Origin: Geminocystis herdmanii PCC 6308
Lineage (GTDB): Bacteria; Cyanobacteriota; Cyanobacteriia; Cyanobacteriales; Cyanobacteriaceae
Assembly (NCBI RefSeq): GCF_000332235.1
Contig: NZ_CM001775.1
Coordinates: 4,140,272 to 4,204,271, forward strand
Length of the DNA stretch: 64,000 nt
Direction of reading: 5' to 3'
Shown here: in pieces, positions 17,687 through 28,142 of the stretch
Position numbering within the stretch: the first letter of the stretch is position 1
Layout: every line of letters begins with the position of its first letter
Program-made: the position numbers and the translations under genes
Notes under the pieces: generated by a model
What the model saw: the letters and a program-made list of their open reading frames with translations, nothing else
The model's database searches: none
What the model was told of the DNA's origin: nothing

Positions 17687-17850
17687 GAATTTTAATATAT
17701 TGTATGTTACCTCGATCGAACTCTAAGAAACCCTGTTATTGATAAAGTTTGAACAAGCTAACAAAATTTTACCAGTTTTCAAGAATTAAATTTAGTAAAG
17801 TATTACTGAAAATCAATTTAACTAATGTTTAAATCAATTCTTGCTACTAT

Positions 17851-17899
17851 CTCCTATCTCCTATCTCCTATCTCCTATCTCCTATCTCCTATCTCCTAT
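17851..17899. repeat. Heptamer tandem array (CTCCTAT)7
   Basis: Seven perfect copies of CTCCTAT, ending three bases before the stop codon of cynS. The gap between bioD and cynS is otherwise AT-rich, with no gene seen. Confidence 0.9.
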
Positions 17900-17901
17900 A
17901 T

Positions 17902-18345
17902 TTACCACTTCTTATAAGGTAAAAACTTACCACACATTGTAACTTTAACTCGATCGCCCTTAGGGTCTTCCACTTTATCCACATCTAGGGTAAAATCGAT
18001 GGCACTCATGATACCATCCCCAAATTTTTCTTGAATCACATCCTTGAGAGGCATTCCATAAACCTGCATAATTTCGTAAAAACGATAAATCAGAGGATCA
18101 GTAGGAATTATCGGGTCTAAAGAGCCTTTTAATGGGGGTATAGTTAATTCTTCAGCAAACTCAGGGGATAACCCTAAAGCCTCTACTAACTTTTTCGCTT
18201 CCGTCTCATCAGCGGTAGCTTGACGGTAGATGACGGAAGCAATCCAAACTTCATCTCTACCTAAAATTTCTTCTAATTGGGCAAATGTAACTCCTTTTGC
18301 TTTTTTTGCACTTAATAAAGTTTGCGTAATTTGTGCGATCGCCAT
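17902..18345 (-). CDS. cynS: Cyanate hydratase (cyanase)
   Basis: This 147-residue enzyme is of normal length. It has an N-terminal helix-turn-helix-like domain ([29 protein letters not shown]) and a C-terminal catalytic domain in which IYRFYE gives the Arg and Glu of the active site and GIMSAIDF the Ser. It turns cyanate plus bicarbonate into ammonia and CO2, detoxifying cyanate and supplying nitrogen. In several cyanobacteria cynS is NtcA-regulated; I see no clear GTA-N8-TAC in the 20 bases separating it from gloB, so it may be read from the gloB promoter. Confidence 0.95.
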   Translation of the reverse strand: MAIAQITQTLLSAKKAKGVTFAQLEEILGRDEVWIASVIYRQATADETEAKKLVEALGLSPEFAEELTIPPLKGSLDPIIPTDPLIYRFYEIMQVYGMPLKDVIQEKFGDGIMSAIDFTLDVDKVEDPKGDRVKVTMCGKFLPYKKW

Positions 18346-18365
18346 ATTTTTTTTCCTTTTTATTA

Positions 18366-19142
18366 TTAACTAAAATTATCCTTCATGCCTCTTAAACGCC
18401 CAAAAACCCTAGTAGGTTCATCGAAACCCATAGCCTGTTTAATTTTGGGGTTATCCCACCGTAAAAAAGGATTGGTTAATTTCTCGATTTCGATCGAAGA
18501 TGGTATGGTAGGAATATCTTGAGTTCGATCGATCTTAACCTGTTCATAGCGTTTTTGTAAATCTGGGTTATTGGTATCCACCGTCACCGCAAATTTTAAA
18601 TTACTGAGGGTGTATTCGTGAGCACACCATACCCTCGTGGAATCAGGAAGATTACGAAACTTCCTTAAAGAGTTTACCATGTCCGTTGGTGTACCTTCAA
18701 ACAATCTACCGCAACCCCCTGCAAATAAAGTATCACCGCAGAATAACTCCCCCCAACCTGAATCTTCTATCGGTGGAAAATAGTAAGCAATATGAGCGTA
18801 AGTATGACCGGGTACAAAGTAAATATTAGCCTGTCTTCCTGCAAATTCTACAGTATCCCCCTCCTGTAAAAAGACTTCTTGACGAGGAATTCTACCTTTG
18901 TCTTTTACTCCCCCATAGACAACAGCACGAGGATAATGTTCTAATAATTCCTTATTACCTCCCACATGATCAAGATGATGGTGAGTATTAAAAATAGCCA
19001 CCAAATCCGCACCTAATTTCTCTATTTCTGCTAAAACTGGTTTCGCTTCCGCAGGATCAACTACGGCGACTTGATTATTATTAACATCATGGAGGAGAAA
19101 TATGTAGTTATCGCTTAATACGGGAATCCTAATAATTTTCAT
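18366..19142 (-). CDS. gloB: Hydroxyacylglutathione hydrolase (glyoxalase II)
   Basis: This 258-residue metallo-beta-lactamase-fold protein has the dinuclear metal motif THHHLDH near residue 53, [26 protein letters not shown], and [14 protein letters not shown], all in the order expected for GloB. It hydrolyses S-lactoylglutathione to lactate and glutathione, completing methylglyoxal detoxification. The C-terminal part with NPFLRW completes the glutathione-binding helical domain. It lies 20 bases upstream of cynS, suggesting joint transcription. Confidence 0.93.
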   Translation of the reverse strand: MKIIRIPVLSDNYIFLLHDVNNNQVAVVDPAEAKPVLAEIEKLGADLVAIFNTHHHLDHVGGNKELLEHYPRAVVYGGVKDKGRIPRQEVFLQEGDTVEFAGRQANIYFVPGHTYAHIAYYFPPIEDSGWGELFCGDTLFAGGCGRLFEGTPTDMVNSLRKFRNLPDSTRVWCAHEYTLSNLKFAVTVDTNNPDLQKRYEQVKIDRTQDIPTIPSSIEIEKLTNPFLRWDNPKIKQAMGFDEPTRVFGRLRGMKDNFS

Positions 19143-19264
19143 AGTAATAATTACATAAAATAGACTCTTTTTAATATAACAAAATTTCGTCTTAAGATTC
19201 TTTTATCTCAGAACTAATGATACTTTAAAACTCGAATTTAAAACTATTAACTCTTAGCTATTAA

Positions 19265-19777
19265 TTATTTATTAAAAATATCAATTATGGCTTGTTTTTG
19301 TTCTTCATCATAACCCCATTTAGTTAAGAATTGTTGATACAATCCCTCTTTGCATTCGATCGAACTAATTAATTGTTGAATTTTAATCGAGATTTCAGCT
19401 AAAGATAATTGTTGAATAAAATTTAAACTTCTTTGAGTTACCCTAGCAGATTTTTGAGCCATTTCTAAATTATTATTTCTGGTATGAGTGATGCCCATTG
19501 CCGTTGACATTGCCACATTTTTAACTAATAATTCGCTGACAATTTCAGGAGATTTTTTTAACCCTTCAATGATACTTAAATCTGTTCGATCGATCACTTC
19601 ATTCTCACTGGTTAAATAGGTAACAAAAAAACCTCTTGCCCCATTTTCTGTTAATACTAAAGCAGATACGATCGAGCTTTTTTCTGAGTCTGATAATTCT
19701 GGTATTGTATTAATAAATTGTGCCGTTAAATCGATGGCTTCTTCAAAGGAAATTTCAGGAGATGCAATTAAATTCAT
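19265..19777 (-). CDS. Unrecognised conserved-looking helical protein
   Basis: A 170-residue soluble protein with mostly helical character: an acidic N-terminal region (ISFEEAIDLTAQFINTIPELSD), a central GARGFFVTYLTSENEVID hairpin-like stretch, and a C-terminal helix bundle ending KWGYDEEQKQAIIDIFNK. It shows neither signal peptide nor metal motif. I think it has homologues in cyanobacteria but cannot name a family. The DUF1800 gene is divergent, with 131 bases between the two chosen starts, which is enough for two promoters. Confidence 0.6.
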   Translation of the reverse strand: MNLIASPEISFEEAIDLTAQFINTIPELSDSEKSSIVSALVLTENGARGFFVTYLTSENEVIDRTDLSIIEGLKKSPEIVSELLVKNVAMSTAMGITHTRNNNLEMAQKSARVTQRSLNFIQQLSLAEISIKIQQLISSIECKEGLYQQFLTKWGYDEEQKQAIIDIFNK

Positions 19778-19908
19778 TAATTTAGGAAATAAGTATAATA
19801 TTTTTAGTATTTATGTTTATTGTGCAACATTTGTTATCAAGAATAAGTCATTTTAACAAACATCTTTTATATGTTATAACAGATTTATCGACATTCGGAT
19901 TAAGTATC

Positions 19909-21309
19909 ATGGCTTCTTTATCATCTCAACAAGAGATTTTTCACGTCAGTAATCGATTAACTTTTGGCATGACGGCAACAGATATTAATGACATTAATCA
20001 ACAAGGTGTTAATAATTTTATTCAAAAACAATTAAATACTAAAACTACTGACTTACAAAAATATTTAACTGCAAAAATTAGTCAATATGAAGGTTTAAAA
20101 ATGACAGTAGCAGAAATCTTTAAAAACTATCATTTTCCCTATATTTCACCAACAAATAACTTACAAGGTTTATCTCCTGAAGAAAGAAAAATATGGCAGC
20201 AAAAGAGAAAACAATTTGTACAAAATGCTCTAAATTTAAAAGTTGATAAATCGGTGACAAATTCTGCTCAATTAAACGAATTAATGACAGATTTTTGGTT
20301 AAATCATTTTAGTATTTTTATTGATAAAGAACCTAATCTTCAAAGATTTATTACCAGTAACTATGAAACAAATGCGATACAACCTTATGCTTTAGGCAAG
20401 TTTCGAGATTTATTACAGTCAACGGCACAACATCCATCGATGATCATATATTTGGATAATAACAGAAATATAGTTCCAAATCCAAAGACAAAAAGAGGAT
20501 TAAATGAAAACTATGCCAGAGAATTAATGGAGTTGCACACTTTGGGCGTTGATGGTGGTTACACCCAAGAAGATGTTATGAGTTTAACCCGTATTTTAAC
20601 AGGTTGGGGGGTGATCAATAAAAACACTCCTCAAAATGCCAATGGATTTTATTTTCATGAAAAATTACATGATTATAGTGATAAAAAATTTTTAGGTCAT
20701 ACCATCAAAGGTTCAGGTATAGAAGAAGTATATCAAGTATTAGATATTTTAGCTTATCATCCCTCTACTGCTCATCATATTTGTTATAAATTAGCTCAAT
20801 TTTTTGTGGCGGATAATCCTCCTGATAGTCTGGTTAAAAAATTAGCAAAAAGTTTTCTCGATAGTCAAGGAAATATCAAAATTGTTCTGCAAAATTTATT
20901 TGGTAGTGATGAATTTTGGGATGTAAAATATTATGCAAATAAGTTTAAAACTCCTTATCAATATGTTATTTCTGTTATGAGAATGAGTAATATTAAAAAA
21001 TCTAATTTTAATCCTATAATTGCTAGTTTAAAAGATTTAGAAATGCGTCCTTATTATTGTGTTACTCCCGATGGTTATAAAAATATTCAATCAGCGTGGT
21101 TAAGTCCTTCTGCTATGATGAATAGAGTTCGTTTTGCTACTTTAGTTGCTGATAGTAAAATGGGTAATACTTCTCAAATTAATGGTGAACAATTAATTCC
21201 TCTCATTGATAATTTTTTATCGAAGCAAACTCTTAATACCGTGAAAAGTGTCGATCGAAAGTTGCAATCGGCGTTAATTTTAGGCAGTCCAGAAATGATG
21301 TATAAATAA
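19909..21309 (+). CDS. DUF1800 family protein
   Basis: This protein of about 466 residues belongs to the DUF1800 family: an early HVSNRLTFGMTATDINDI, FIQKQL, then LNELMTDFWLNHFSIF, NYARELMELHTLGVDGGYTQEDV, TRILTGWG and a C-terminal LILGSPEMMYK. Function is unknown. The gene is nearly always paired with a DUF1501 gene, as here. I take ATG at 19909 because the family pattern starts soon after it. An ATG at 19813 would add 32 residues and leave only 35 bases to the divergent gene. The stop is 59 bases before the DUF1501 start, so the two form an operon. Confidence 0.85.
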   Translation: MASLSSQQEIFHVSNRLTFGMTATDINDINQQGVNNFIQKQLNTKTTDLQKYLTAKISQYEGLKMTVAEIFKNYHFPYISPTNNLQGLSPEERKIWQQKRKQFVQNALNLKVDKSVTNSAQLNELMTDFWLNHFSIFIDKEPNLQRFITSNYETNAIQPYALGKFRDLLQSTAQHPSMIIYLDNNRNIVPNPKTKRGLNENYARELMELHTLGVDGGYTQEDVMSLTRILTGWGVINKNTPQNANGFYFHEKLHDYSDKKFLGHTIKGSGIEEVYQVLDILAYHPSTAHHICYKLAQFFVADNPPDSLVKKLAKSFLDSQGNIKIVLQNLFGSDEFWDVKYYANKFKTPYQYVISVMRMSNIKKSNFNPIIASLKDLEMRPYYCVTPDGYKNIQSAWLSPSAMMNRVRFATLVADSKMGNTSQINGEQLIPLIDNFLSKQTLNTVKSVDRKLQSALILGSPEMMYK

Positions 21310-21368
21310 TGGAGAATGGAAAATTGAGAATGAAAAATTGAAAAATAATAACTAAATATTTACACATT

Positions 21369-22586
21369 ATGAAAAGAAGAAAAATTTTACAACAAATGGC
21401 GTTATTCACTGGTAGCTTGATGATTCCAGTGGGGGTAAATGGTTGGGTAAGTCAAACTTTAGGCAAAACCCTTTCATCAAAAAAATTAATTGTAATTTTC
21501 CTGCGAGGAGGCGTAGATGGTTTAAGTGTGGTTGTACCTTATCAAGAAAATGAGTACTACGACAATCGACCGACGATCGCACTTCCTGAACCCCATGAAA
21601 AAAATGGGGTGTTAGATTTAGATGGTTATTTTGGCTTAAATCCAGTCTTGAAAGATTTGATACCTCTATGGAAGAAAAAAGAACTTACCTTTATTCATGG
21701 TTGCGGATTAACTACTAACACTCGATCGCACTTTCAAGCGCAATATTACATGGAAAATGGTACTCCCGATAAAAATATTACAGAAGGTTGGATGAATCGT
21801 TTATTAGGGATATTATCAGAGCAAAATCCCACCCAAGCCGTGAATGTAGGATTAACTACCCCTCAAATCTTAAATGGTTCAATACCAGTAGCTAACTTGC
21901 CTAGAGGTCAAGATAGCATACAACAACAACAGATCGATCGATCGGGATTAAATCAGTATTTCGATCGACTTTATAGTAGTGAAGATGCGGTGAGTTTAGC
22001 CTATCAGCAAGGTAAAAAAGCTCGTGAAATATTTATGAAAGAATTAGAAAAAGACATGATGGAAGCATCAAAAAACGCCCCCTCTTCTTCTCAATTTGTA
22101 CAAGAAGCCAAGCAAATGGCTACCTTAATGAAAGGACAAGCTAACACTCAATTAGGTTTCATCGATTTAGGACAATGGGACACCCATGTTAATCAATCTA
22201 CCAGACTCGATCGATTATTGAAACCATTAGGAGAAGGATTAGCTACTTTAGTCAAAGAATTAGGAAACACTTATAATGATACAACTATTGTCGTCATGTC
22301 AGAATTTGGACGTACTGTCAAAGAAAACGGTAACAAAGGAACAGATCATGGTAGAGGTAATGTAATGTGGATTATCGGCAAAAATGTTAAAGGTGGACAA
22401 TTTCATGGTGAATGGTCAACATTACAAGAAAAAGAATTATTTGAAGGTAGAGATATTGATGTTACGACAGATTTTCGTGAACCAATTAGTAATATACTAA
22501 AAACTTTTAACTTATCGGATCAAGTAATTAGTCAAATTTTTCCTAATTTTCAGTCCAAAAATAACTTAAATTTTCTGCAAATATAA
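21369..22586 (+). CDS. DUF1501 family protein with Tat-type signal
   Basis: This 405-residue protein starts MKRRKILQQMALFTGSLMIP, a twin-arginine signal (RRKILQ followed by a mild hydrophobic stretch), so it is probably exported folded. The body has the sulfatase-like DUF1501 landmarks: LIVIFLRGGVDGLSVVVPY, HGCGLTTNTRSHFQAQYYMENG, DLGQWDTHVNQ, and VVMSEFGRTVKENGNKGTDHG, with His and Asp that could bind metal in an alkaline-phosphatase-type fold. Its enzymatic reaction is unknown. The DUF1800/DUF1501 pair is widespread in planctomycetes, proteobacteria and cyanobacteria and is thought to act outside the cytoplasm. Confidence 0.88.
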   Translation: MKRRKILQQMALFTGSLMIPVGVNGWVSQTLGKTLSSKKLIVIFLRGGVDGLSVVVPYQENEYYDNRPTIALPEPHEKNGVLDLDGYFGLNPVLKDLIPLWKKKELTFIHGCGLTTNTRSHFQAQYYMENGTPDKNITEGWMNRLLGILSEQNPTQAVNVGLTTPQILNGSIPVANLPRGQDSIQQQQIDRSGLNQYFDRLYSSEDAVSLAYQQGKKAREIFMKELEKDMMEASKNAPSSSQFVQEAKQMATLMKGQANTQLGFIDLGQWDTHVNQSTRLDRLLKPLGEGLATLVKELGNTYNDTTIVVMSEFGRTVKENGNKGTDHGRGNVMWIIGKNVKGGQFHGEWSTLQEKELFEGRDIDVTTDFREPISNILKTFNLSDQVISQIFPNFQSKNNLNFLQI

Positions 22587-22737
22587 AGCGAAGTACATTA
22601 ATTATAAGTGATCATCCGAACTTGAGATAATAACCCTTTCCGTAAAACAGGCATCTTGCTTGTCATATTTTTCATAGTCTTAATATCTTTTTTCGATCGT
22701 ATTTACCATTATTAAATAATGAAATATGGTGATATTT

Positions 22738-23213
22738 TTAACAGGAAGATTCAAAAAATATAATAAATTCTCTAGCTACTTCTATTTGAAATCTTGCATC
22801 TTCATCATCAATACCTGAATCGAAATTATAGTCACTACGAGTTCTTAAATCCTGAGCATCAATTAAAGCTCTATGAAACTGGCGAAGTTCACCACCATCT
22901 TTAGCAAAGTACCTACCAAAAGCACTAAGGTGGTTTCCAAGAAAGAATATACCAATCTTCTCAATGATTCCCCCTTTTTTAAGGGGGGTTAGGGGGATCG
23001 ATCGGGTATAATTATTCTCAGAAATCACCTAATCACGGCAGAATGACTCGAAAAACTCAAGCCCTTGTCCAAAATAAAAGCCTCAGCAATATAAAACATT
23101 GCATAATAAGCACGAGATACGGCTAACTCAGGTAAAGCATTATCACGCAATAACTGCGCTCCCTGTAAACTACGATGTGCTTTTTCTAAAAGTAATCTTT
23201 GCTCGTTAATCAT
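22738..23213 (-). pseudogene. HEPN-domain gene disrupted by a 101-bp insertion
   Basis: Reading leftward from 23213, 60 or so codons give a HEPN N-terminus ([40 protein letters not shown]) and then hit a stop at 23025. The rest of the domain (SAFGRYFAKDGGELRQFHRALIDAQDLRTRSDYNF) resumes in another frame at about 22925. Removing the 101-bp element and one TAA copy (104 bp) restores a single 123-residue frame with the junction SAVI-SAFG, the expected HEPN sequence. The partner nucleotidyltransferase overlaps its start by 4 bases. As it stands the toxin-like HEPN product should be truncated, or restarted from an ATG inside the insertion (23028). Confidence 0.85.
22929..23029. mobile_element. 101-bp MITE-like insertion with TAA target duplication
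   Basis: The element begins GGTGGTTTCC at 22929 and ends GAAATCACC at 23029, imperfect terminal inverted repeats. The similarity carries on inward (AGAATA blocks) to a central CCCCC-TTTTTTAAGG-GGGG palindrome, so the whole element folds on itself. TAA at 22926-22928 and 23030-23032 is the target duplication. The CCCCCTTTTTTAAGGGGGGT core, read as PLTPLKKGG, is a common cyanobacterial repeat. Confidence 0.8.
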
Positions 23214-23533
23214 AAAATAATACCTTCCTGCCTGACATTAATCAGAAAAAGACTATTGTCATCTAAAAAAGATTCTTGAGAAATAAAAACACGAGAAATT
23301 ACCGTGTCATATTCAAGGGATATATCGCTAATAAACTCACTGGTATTCCCCAATTCTTGGCGATAATTAAAAGCCCTCTTGAGAACTACTAAAATATCAA
23401 TGTCAGAATATTTACACGCATCTCCCCTCGCTTGAGAGCCGTAAAGAATCAAACTCTCTAAGTCTTCTCCATAATGTTCAGAAAACCATTTTTTTACTTT
23501 AATAATAATTTTATCTAAATCGTAATGCTTCAT
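23210..23533 (-). CDS. MNT-type nucleotidyltransferase, antitoxin partner of HEPN
   Basis: A 107-residue minimal nucleotidyltransferase: [24 protein letters not shown] is the complete GSxxxG...DxD catalytic motif. In HEPN/MNT pairs this protein acts as antitoxin, in some systems by AMP-adding modification of the HEPN RNase. Its stop overlaps the HEPN start by 4 bases, a coupled two-gene unit. It remains intact although the partner is interrupted, consistent with a harmless antitoxin outliving a broken toxin. Its start at 23533 follows an AT-rich leader. Confidence 0.85.
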   Translation of the reverse strand: MKHYDLDKIIIKVKKWFSEHYGEDLESLILYGSQARGDACKYSDIDILVVLKRAFNYRQELGNTSEFISDISLEYDTVISRVFISQESFLDDNSLFLINVRQEGIIL

Positions 23534-23771
23534 AGTTTCACTATAACTTAATTCTAAATTATATTATTGAACCATGTTAATGATTAAAATTCGATCGCAA
23601 TAATAACACTTCCACATTAAAAAATATCCACAAATGTCAATATTGTAAAACATAATTCCTCATTTCCAATTCCTCATTCCTCATTATTAATTGTCCATTG
23701 TGCAACTTCTTTGCTAATCTCTAAAAAGTACGCTAACTCGTTTACTTTAGAAGGATTAAGTAAAAATACTC

Positions 23772-26288
23772 ATGGTACAACAACTAAATTTATTAAGTCA
23801 AGGTAATATTATTCCCACTGCACTGCATACAGAAATGGAACGATCGTACTTAGAATACGCCATGAGTGTTATAGTAGGACGAGCCTTGCCCGATGTGAGA
23901 GACGGCTTAAAACCAGTGCATAGGCGCATTTTGTATGCTATGTATGAATTAGGATTGAGTCCCGATCGACCCTTTAGAAAGTGTGCTAGGGTAGTAGGGG
24001 ATGTGTTAGGAAAATATCACCCCCACGGAGATCAAGCGGTATATGATGCTATGGTACGCTTGGTACAAGAGTTTTCTAGTCGCTATCCCCTCTTGTCAGG
24101 ACACGGAAACTTTGGTAGTGTGGACAATGATCCTGCCGCCGCCATGCGTTACACTGAAAGTCGCTTATCGGGCATTTCCTACGAAACCATGCTAGAGGAT
24201 GTCAACGACTCCACCGTTGACTTTACAAGTAACTTTGACAACTCCAATCAAGAGCCAGTTGTTCTACCTGCAAAACTTCCTATACTTTTATTGAACGGAT
24301 GCTCAGGAATTGCCGTAGGCATGGCAACTAATATTCCTCCTCACAACTTAAACGAAATTGTTGAAGCCTTGATTGCCTTAATCGATGATCCTGAGTTAAG
24401 TGACGAAAAACTGTTAAAATTAGTGCCGGGACCTGATTTTCCCACCGCAGGAGAAATTATTGACCAAAATGGCATAAAAGAGGCATATTTGACGGGAAAA
24501 GGGCTAATTCCTGTGCGTGGTGTCGCTACCATTGAGCAATTGAAGTCATCAAAGAAACGTAGTCGAGAGAAAACCGCTATCATCGTTACCGAGTTACCTT
24601 TTCAAGTCAACAAAGCCGCATGGATTGAAAAAGTTGCCGAATTAGTCAACGCTGGAAAAATTAACGATATTGCCGATATTCGAGACGAGAGCGATCGAGA
24701 AGGTATTAGGGTAGTGATAGAATTAAAAAAAGATGGTGAGCCTCAACATATTCTTAATCAACTCTATAAACAAACAGCTTTACAAACTAATTTTGGTGTA
24801 ATAATGCTAGGTTTAGTTAATAATAAACCCTGTCAATTATCCTTGAAAGAAATGTTAAAGGAATTTTTGAGCTTTAGAGAAATTACCTTAACTAGACAAT
24901 ATCGTTATGAATTAACAGAAAAACGAGAGAAATTGCATTTATTAGAAGGTTTATTAATAGCTTTAAAACAAATGAAAAAAGTTATTGAAATTTTAAGCAA
25001 TTCGGCAGATGGCACAACGGCAAAAAATACCCTTCAAGAAAGATTAAAAATCAGTGAATCTCAAGCTAATTCGATTTTATCCATGCCTTTAAGACGCATT
25101 ACGGGGTTAGAAAAACAAAAAATTGAGGAGGAAGCCACCCAATTGCAAACTCGTATCACTCAACTAGAGGGGTTGTTGGGAGATAGAAAAGAGTTGTTAA
25201 AAGCCCTTAAAAAAGAATTGCGTAGCTTTAAGCGCAAATTTGGGGACGATCGACGGACTAAAATAACCAGTAAGATGGCTATTCCCGTGACATCGGAGAA
25301 AACCAAATCCTCGAAATCGAAATCTCCCCAAGAAGAATTACCCCTGTTGACGAATCAACCCTTAGTTAAGCAACCATTATCGGAAGATGCGATGGTACAA
25401 ATTACGGCAAAAGGGAAGATTTATTGGCAGGAAAAAAGCCAGATTGATACGACACCGATGGTGAAAAAAACCACCGATTTAATCGTTTATCAAGAATTAA
25501 TTGGCAAACAAGAGCAAATTATTGCTTTTTTTGACAGTGGTAAAGCCTATCCTCTCTCTACCTCCGAAATTCCTCTTTTTCCTACTAAACAAACCATCGA
25601 AAAACTGGTGTCTAATAGCGCCATGCAGGATAATCACCAACCCATTAACTATTTATGTCTTCACCCTGAGAAAAAATCTAGTTTGCTGTTATTAACCAAA
25701 GGAGGATTTTTAAAACGGATAAGTATGGAGGAGTTGGAGGGCATCGGCAACAGAGGTTTTCAACTGATTAAATTAAAACCCCAAGACAGCTTAAAATATA
25801 TTTTGCCTGTCAATGACGGGGAGGAGTTGGCAGTGGCGACTAACGGGGGGCGACTGTTGCGTTATGGTATCACGGAAGAGAATATCTCGATTATGGGAAA
25901 ATCCGCTCAAGGTAGTATCGGGATTAAACTTAAATATGGGGAAGAAATTATCGGTTGTTTAGCGGTTAATAATAATACTAATCTTGCCCTAATTTCTCAG
26001 TTAGGTTACGGTAAAATTCTCCCCATTAATACTATTCGTAAAGTCAATTTAGGGCAACTTGGCACTCAAGTTTTTCGTTTTAAAGATAAGCTCGATCGAT
26101 TACAGTCTATTCTTTCTGTGGATTATAGTCAACATATTATCGCTAAAACTAATCTGGATGGGCGATATTTAATTGATGTTAATAAGTTAACTGCAAATGG
26201 AGAAAAATCGATCGTCAAATTGTCTTCCGAAGAATCTATAATTCTTTGTTTAAATTGCTTAGGACAGTTGACAAGTAATGGAGACTAA
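23772..26288 (+). CDS. Type IIA topoisomerase A subunit (ParC/second GyrA type)
   Basis: This 838-residue protein has the GyrA/ParC breakage-reunion domain: [44 protein letters not shown], and the active-site Tyr in [12 protein letters not shown] winged-helix, tower and coiled-coil gate follow, then a C-terminal beta-pinwheel from about 530. I find no GyrA box (QRRGGKG), which wraps DNA in gyrase; only a weak GNRGFQ lies in the pinwheel. Cyanobacteria usually carry two A-subunit genes, and this one fits the box-less, ParC-like copy annotated either way. It partners GyrB/ParE to pass duplexes and decatenate DNA. No B-subunit gene is adjacent. Confidence 0.88.
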   Translation: MVQQLNLLSQGNIIPTALHTEMERSYLEYAMSVIVGRALPDVRDGLKPVHRRILYAMYELGLSPDRPFRKCARVVGDVLGKYHPHGDQAVYDAMVRLVQEFSSRYPLLSGHGNFGSVDNDPAAAMRYTESRLSGISYETMLEDVNDSTVDFTSNFDNSNQEPVVLPAKLPILLLNGCSGIAVGMATNIPPHNLNEIVEALIALIDDPELSDEKLLKLVPGPDFPTAGEIIDQNGIKEAYLTGKGLIPVRGVATIEQLKSSKKRSREKTAIIVTELPFQVNKAAWIEKVAELVNAGKINDIADIRDESDREGIRVVIELKKDGEPQHILNQLYKQTALQTNFGVIMLGLVNNKPCQLSLKEMLKEFLSFREITLTRQYRYELTEKREKLHLLEGLLIALKQMKKVIEILSNSADGTTAKNTLQERLKISESQANSILSMPLRRITGLEKQKIEEEATQLQTRITQLEGLLGDRKELLKALKKELRSFKRKFGDDRRTKITSKMAIPVTSEKTKSSKSKSPQEELPLLTNQPLVKQPLSEDAMVQITAKGKIYWQEKSQIDTTPMVKKTTDLIVYQELIGKQEQIIAFFDSGKAYPLSTSEIPLFPTKQTIEKLVSNSAMQDNHQPINYLCLHPEKKSSLLLLTKGGFLKRISMEELEGIGNRGFQLIKLKPQDSLKYILPVNDGEELAVATNGGRLLRYGITEENISIMGKSAQGSIGIKLKYGEEIIGCLAVNNNTNLALISQLGYGKILPINTIRKVNLGQLGTQVFRFKDKLDRLQSILSVDYSQHIIAKTNLDGRYLIDVNKLTANGEKSIVKLSSEESIILCLNCLGQLTSNGD

Positions 26289-26539
26289 GGTAAAATAAGT
26301 AATTAATTGTTAATTGTTAATTGTCTATTGAACTCTACCTCTTGTTCCCCTTGGAGCTTGAGGTTGGGTTGCTTGATATTCATTCTAACTATTCGTCTGA
26401 GTCAAGCCTTTTCGTTGCGTAACCCTCTGAAGATTTACCTTATATCAATACATCTCCTCTTGGAGAATAGTGAAAAATTCGTTAACTTAGACGATCGATC
26501 ATTAAAGAATTTTCTACTGCTAAAAACTAAACAAACTGC

Positions 26540-27958
26540 CTAAGTCCTAAATTCCTCATAATAAGAACGTTCAGTATTAACTTCCCATAAGTCGTGTTTT
26601 TCTCCAAGAATATTTTTAGCCGCTAATAATCCTGTTAACATAGAATGATCTTGATTATTATAACGGTGCATTCCATTTCTCCCAATAGTTTGTAAATTTT
26701 CAAAAGTACCTAAATAATCTTTAATAGTAGTTAAATATTGATAATAATTTTTGTCATAAACAGGATAGGCTTTTTTCTGACGTAATACTGTGCCTTCTTC
26801 AACTAATTTATATTTAGCTAATCCTAATCTTTCTAATTCTTGGGTTGCTAATTTAATCAATTCTGAATTAGATAAACTCCACAAATCATCACCTTCTGAA
26901 CAAAAATATTCCATTCCTAAACAAGTTTTAGTTATATCAGGTACCATTTTTTGACTCCAATTTTTAAAATTTTGAATCCTACCGACTCTAAAATTTTGAT
27001 CGTGAATATATATCCAATTATCGGGAAATAAATCTTCTGCATCAATAATTAAAGCAACTATTAAAAAATCTCTATATTTTAATTTATTTGCCACATTTAA
27101 AATATTATCTGGAGGTTTTGGCTCAATGATACTTAACAATTTTGTGACGGGCATACTCGAAACAAAATGCTTTCCTTCGATAATTTTTATTTTTCCTTTT
27201 TCTTCTACTTCTATAGATAATATTTTTGTACTTTTTCGATTAATTTTAATGATTTTACTGTTTAATTGTACCTTTGCTCCTTTATTTTCGATCGCATCAG
27301 CAAAGGCTTCCCACATCATACCCGGTCCAAGAATAGGATAATCAAATTGATTAATTAAACTTTTAGTATTACTTTTACCAAAAAAAATATTCATTATTGC
27401 CTCTTTTAAAGACAATCCTTTGATTCTTTGTTTTGCCCATTCCGCTTGAATTTGATTACAAGGAATTCCCCATACTTTTTCTGTATAAGTTTTAAAAAAA
27501 GTACGATATAATCTCTCACCAAAAGAAGTAATTACCCAATCTTCAAAGGTTTCAGCTTCTTTTTTATTATCAAAAAACAATAATTTAGTTTTGGCATAAC
27601 TCCAGATAATTAAAACACTTTCAATAATACCTAAATTTGTTAAAGTACTTTTTAAAGATAAGGGATAATCAAAAAATTTTCCTCGATAATAAATGCGAGA
27701 TAAACGAGGTACTTGAATAAAATTATCTCCTAAAACTTCTGTCCATAGTTGTTCTATTTCTATTACTTTAGTATAAAAACGATGACCACCAATATCAAAA
27801 CGATAACCCTTATAAATTTCAGTTCGAGATATACCTCCTACTAAGTCTGCTTGTTCTAATACTAAAGGTTTATGATTGTTTTTTATTAATTCATAAGCAC
27901 AAGTTAAACCTGCCGGACCAGCACCAATTATAATAATATTTTCAGGACTGATTGTCAT
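26540..27958 (-). CDS. FAD-dependent oxidoreductase, UDP-galactopyranose-mutase-like
   Basis: This 472-residue flavoprotein starts with the dinucleotide loop IIIIGAGPAGLTCAYELI and an ELE-like Glu (LVLEQADLVGG). The stretch ISRTEIYKGYRFDIGGHRFYT is characteristic of UDP-galactopyranose mutases and related protoporphyrinogen-oxidase-like proteins in glycan clusters. The C-terminus has GRNGMHRYNNQDHSMLTGLLAAKNI, the second FAD contact. A sugar-nucleotide isomerisation or oxidation role is inferred from its position at the edge of the sulfotransferase/glycosyltransferase island, which it faces away from. Around 470 residues is longer than classical Glf (about 380), so the exact reaction is uncertain. 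Confidence 0.75.
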   Translation of the reverse strand: MTISPENIIIIGAGPAGLTCAYELIKNNHKPLVLEQADLVGGISRTEIYKGYRFDIGGHRFYTKVIEIEQLWTEVLGDNFIQVPRLSRIYYRGKFFDYPLSLKSTLTNLGIIESVLIIWSYAKTKLLFFDNKKEAETFEDWVITSFGERLYRTFFKTYTEKVWGIPCNQIQAEWAKQRIKGLSLKEAIMNIFFGKSNTKSLINQFDYPILGPGMMWEAFADAIENKGAKVQLNSKIIKINRKSTKILSIEVEEKGKIKIIEGKHFVSSMPVTKLLSIIEPKPPDNILNVANKLKYRDFLIVALIIDAEDLFPDNWIYIHDQNFRVGRIQNFKNWSQKMVPDITKTCLGMEYFCSEGDDLWSLSNSELIKLATQELERLGLAKYKLVEEGTVLRQKKAYPVYDKNYYQYLTTIKDYLGTFENLQTIGRNGMHRYNNQDHSMLTGLLAAKNILGEKHDLWEVNTERSYYEEFRT

Positions 27959-27987
27959 TTATTTTTAATCAACATAATATTCTTTTA

Positions 27988-28142
27988 TAGCAGTCCTAAA
28001 TCATTTGTGGCATAGTTAAAAGTAATAAAAAATTTTCTATTATTAATAAACGAAAGAATAAATATACGATCGAGCAATGTGCCTTTGACATCGTTACTAA
28101 ATTGTTAATAGTTATTCTGGCACAACTCAAATAGGATTGCTA
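27988..28142. mobile_element. 155-bp MITE-like element with 24-bp imperfect inverted ends
   Basis: TAGCAGTCCTAAATCATTTG at the left matches the inverted right end (TAGCAATCCTATTTGAGTTG), 18 of 24 positions over the full arms. The inside is AT-rich and non-coding. It occupies most of the 396-base gap between the flavoprotein and the first sulfotransferase. A lone arm-like copy is near 6030. The rest of the gap (28143-28354) shows no gene and presumably carries the promoter of the rightward glycan genes. Confidence 0.6.

Noticed and set aside
23772-26288. Calling the topoisomerase subunit gyrase A with certainty
   Set aside because: The GyrA-box is absent, and cyanobacteria normally encode two A-type subunits, so the ParC-like reading is kept open and no symbol is given.
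26307-26543. 78-codon frame on the plus strand between the topoisomerase gene and the flavoprotein gene
   Set aside because: Low-complexity, Leu/Ile/Ser-rich, no family resemblance, no clear ribosome-binding site, and it runs into the stop of the convergent gene.
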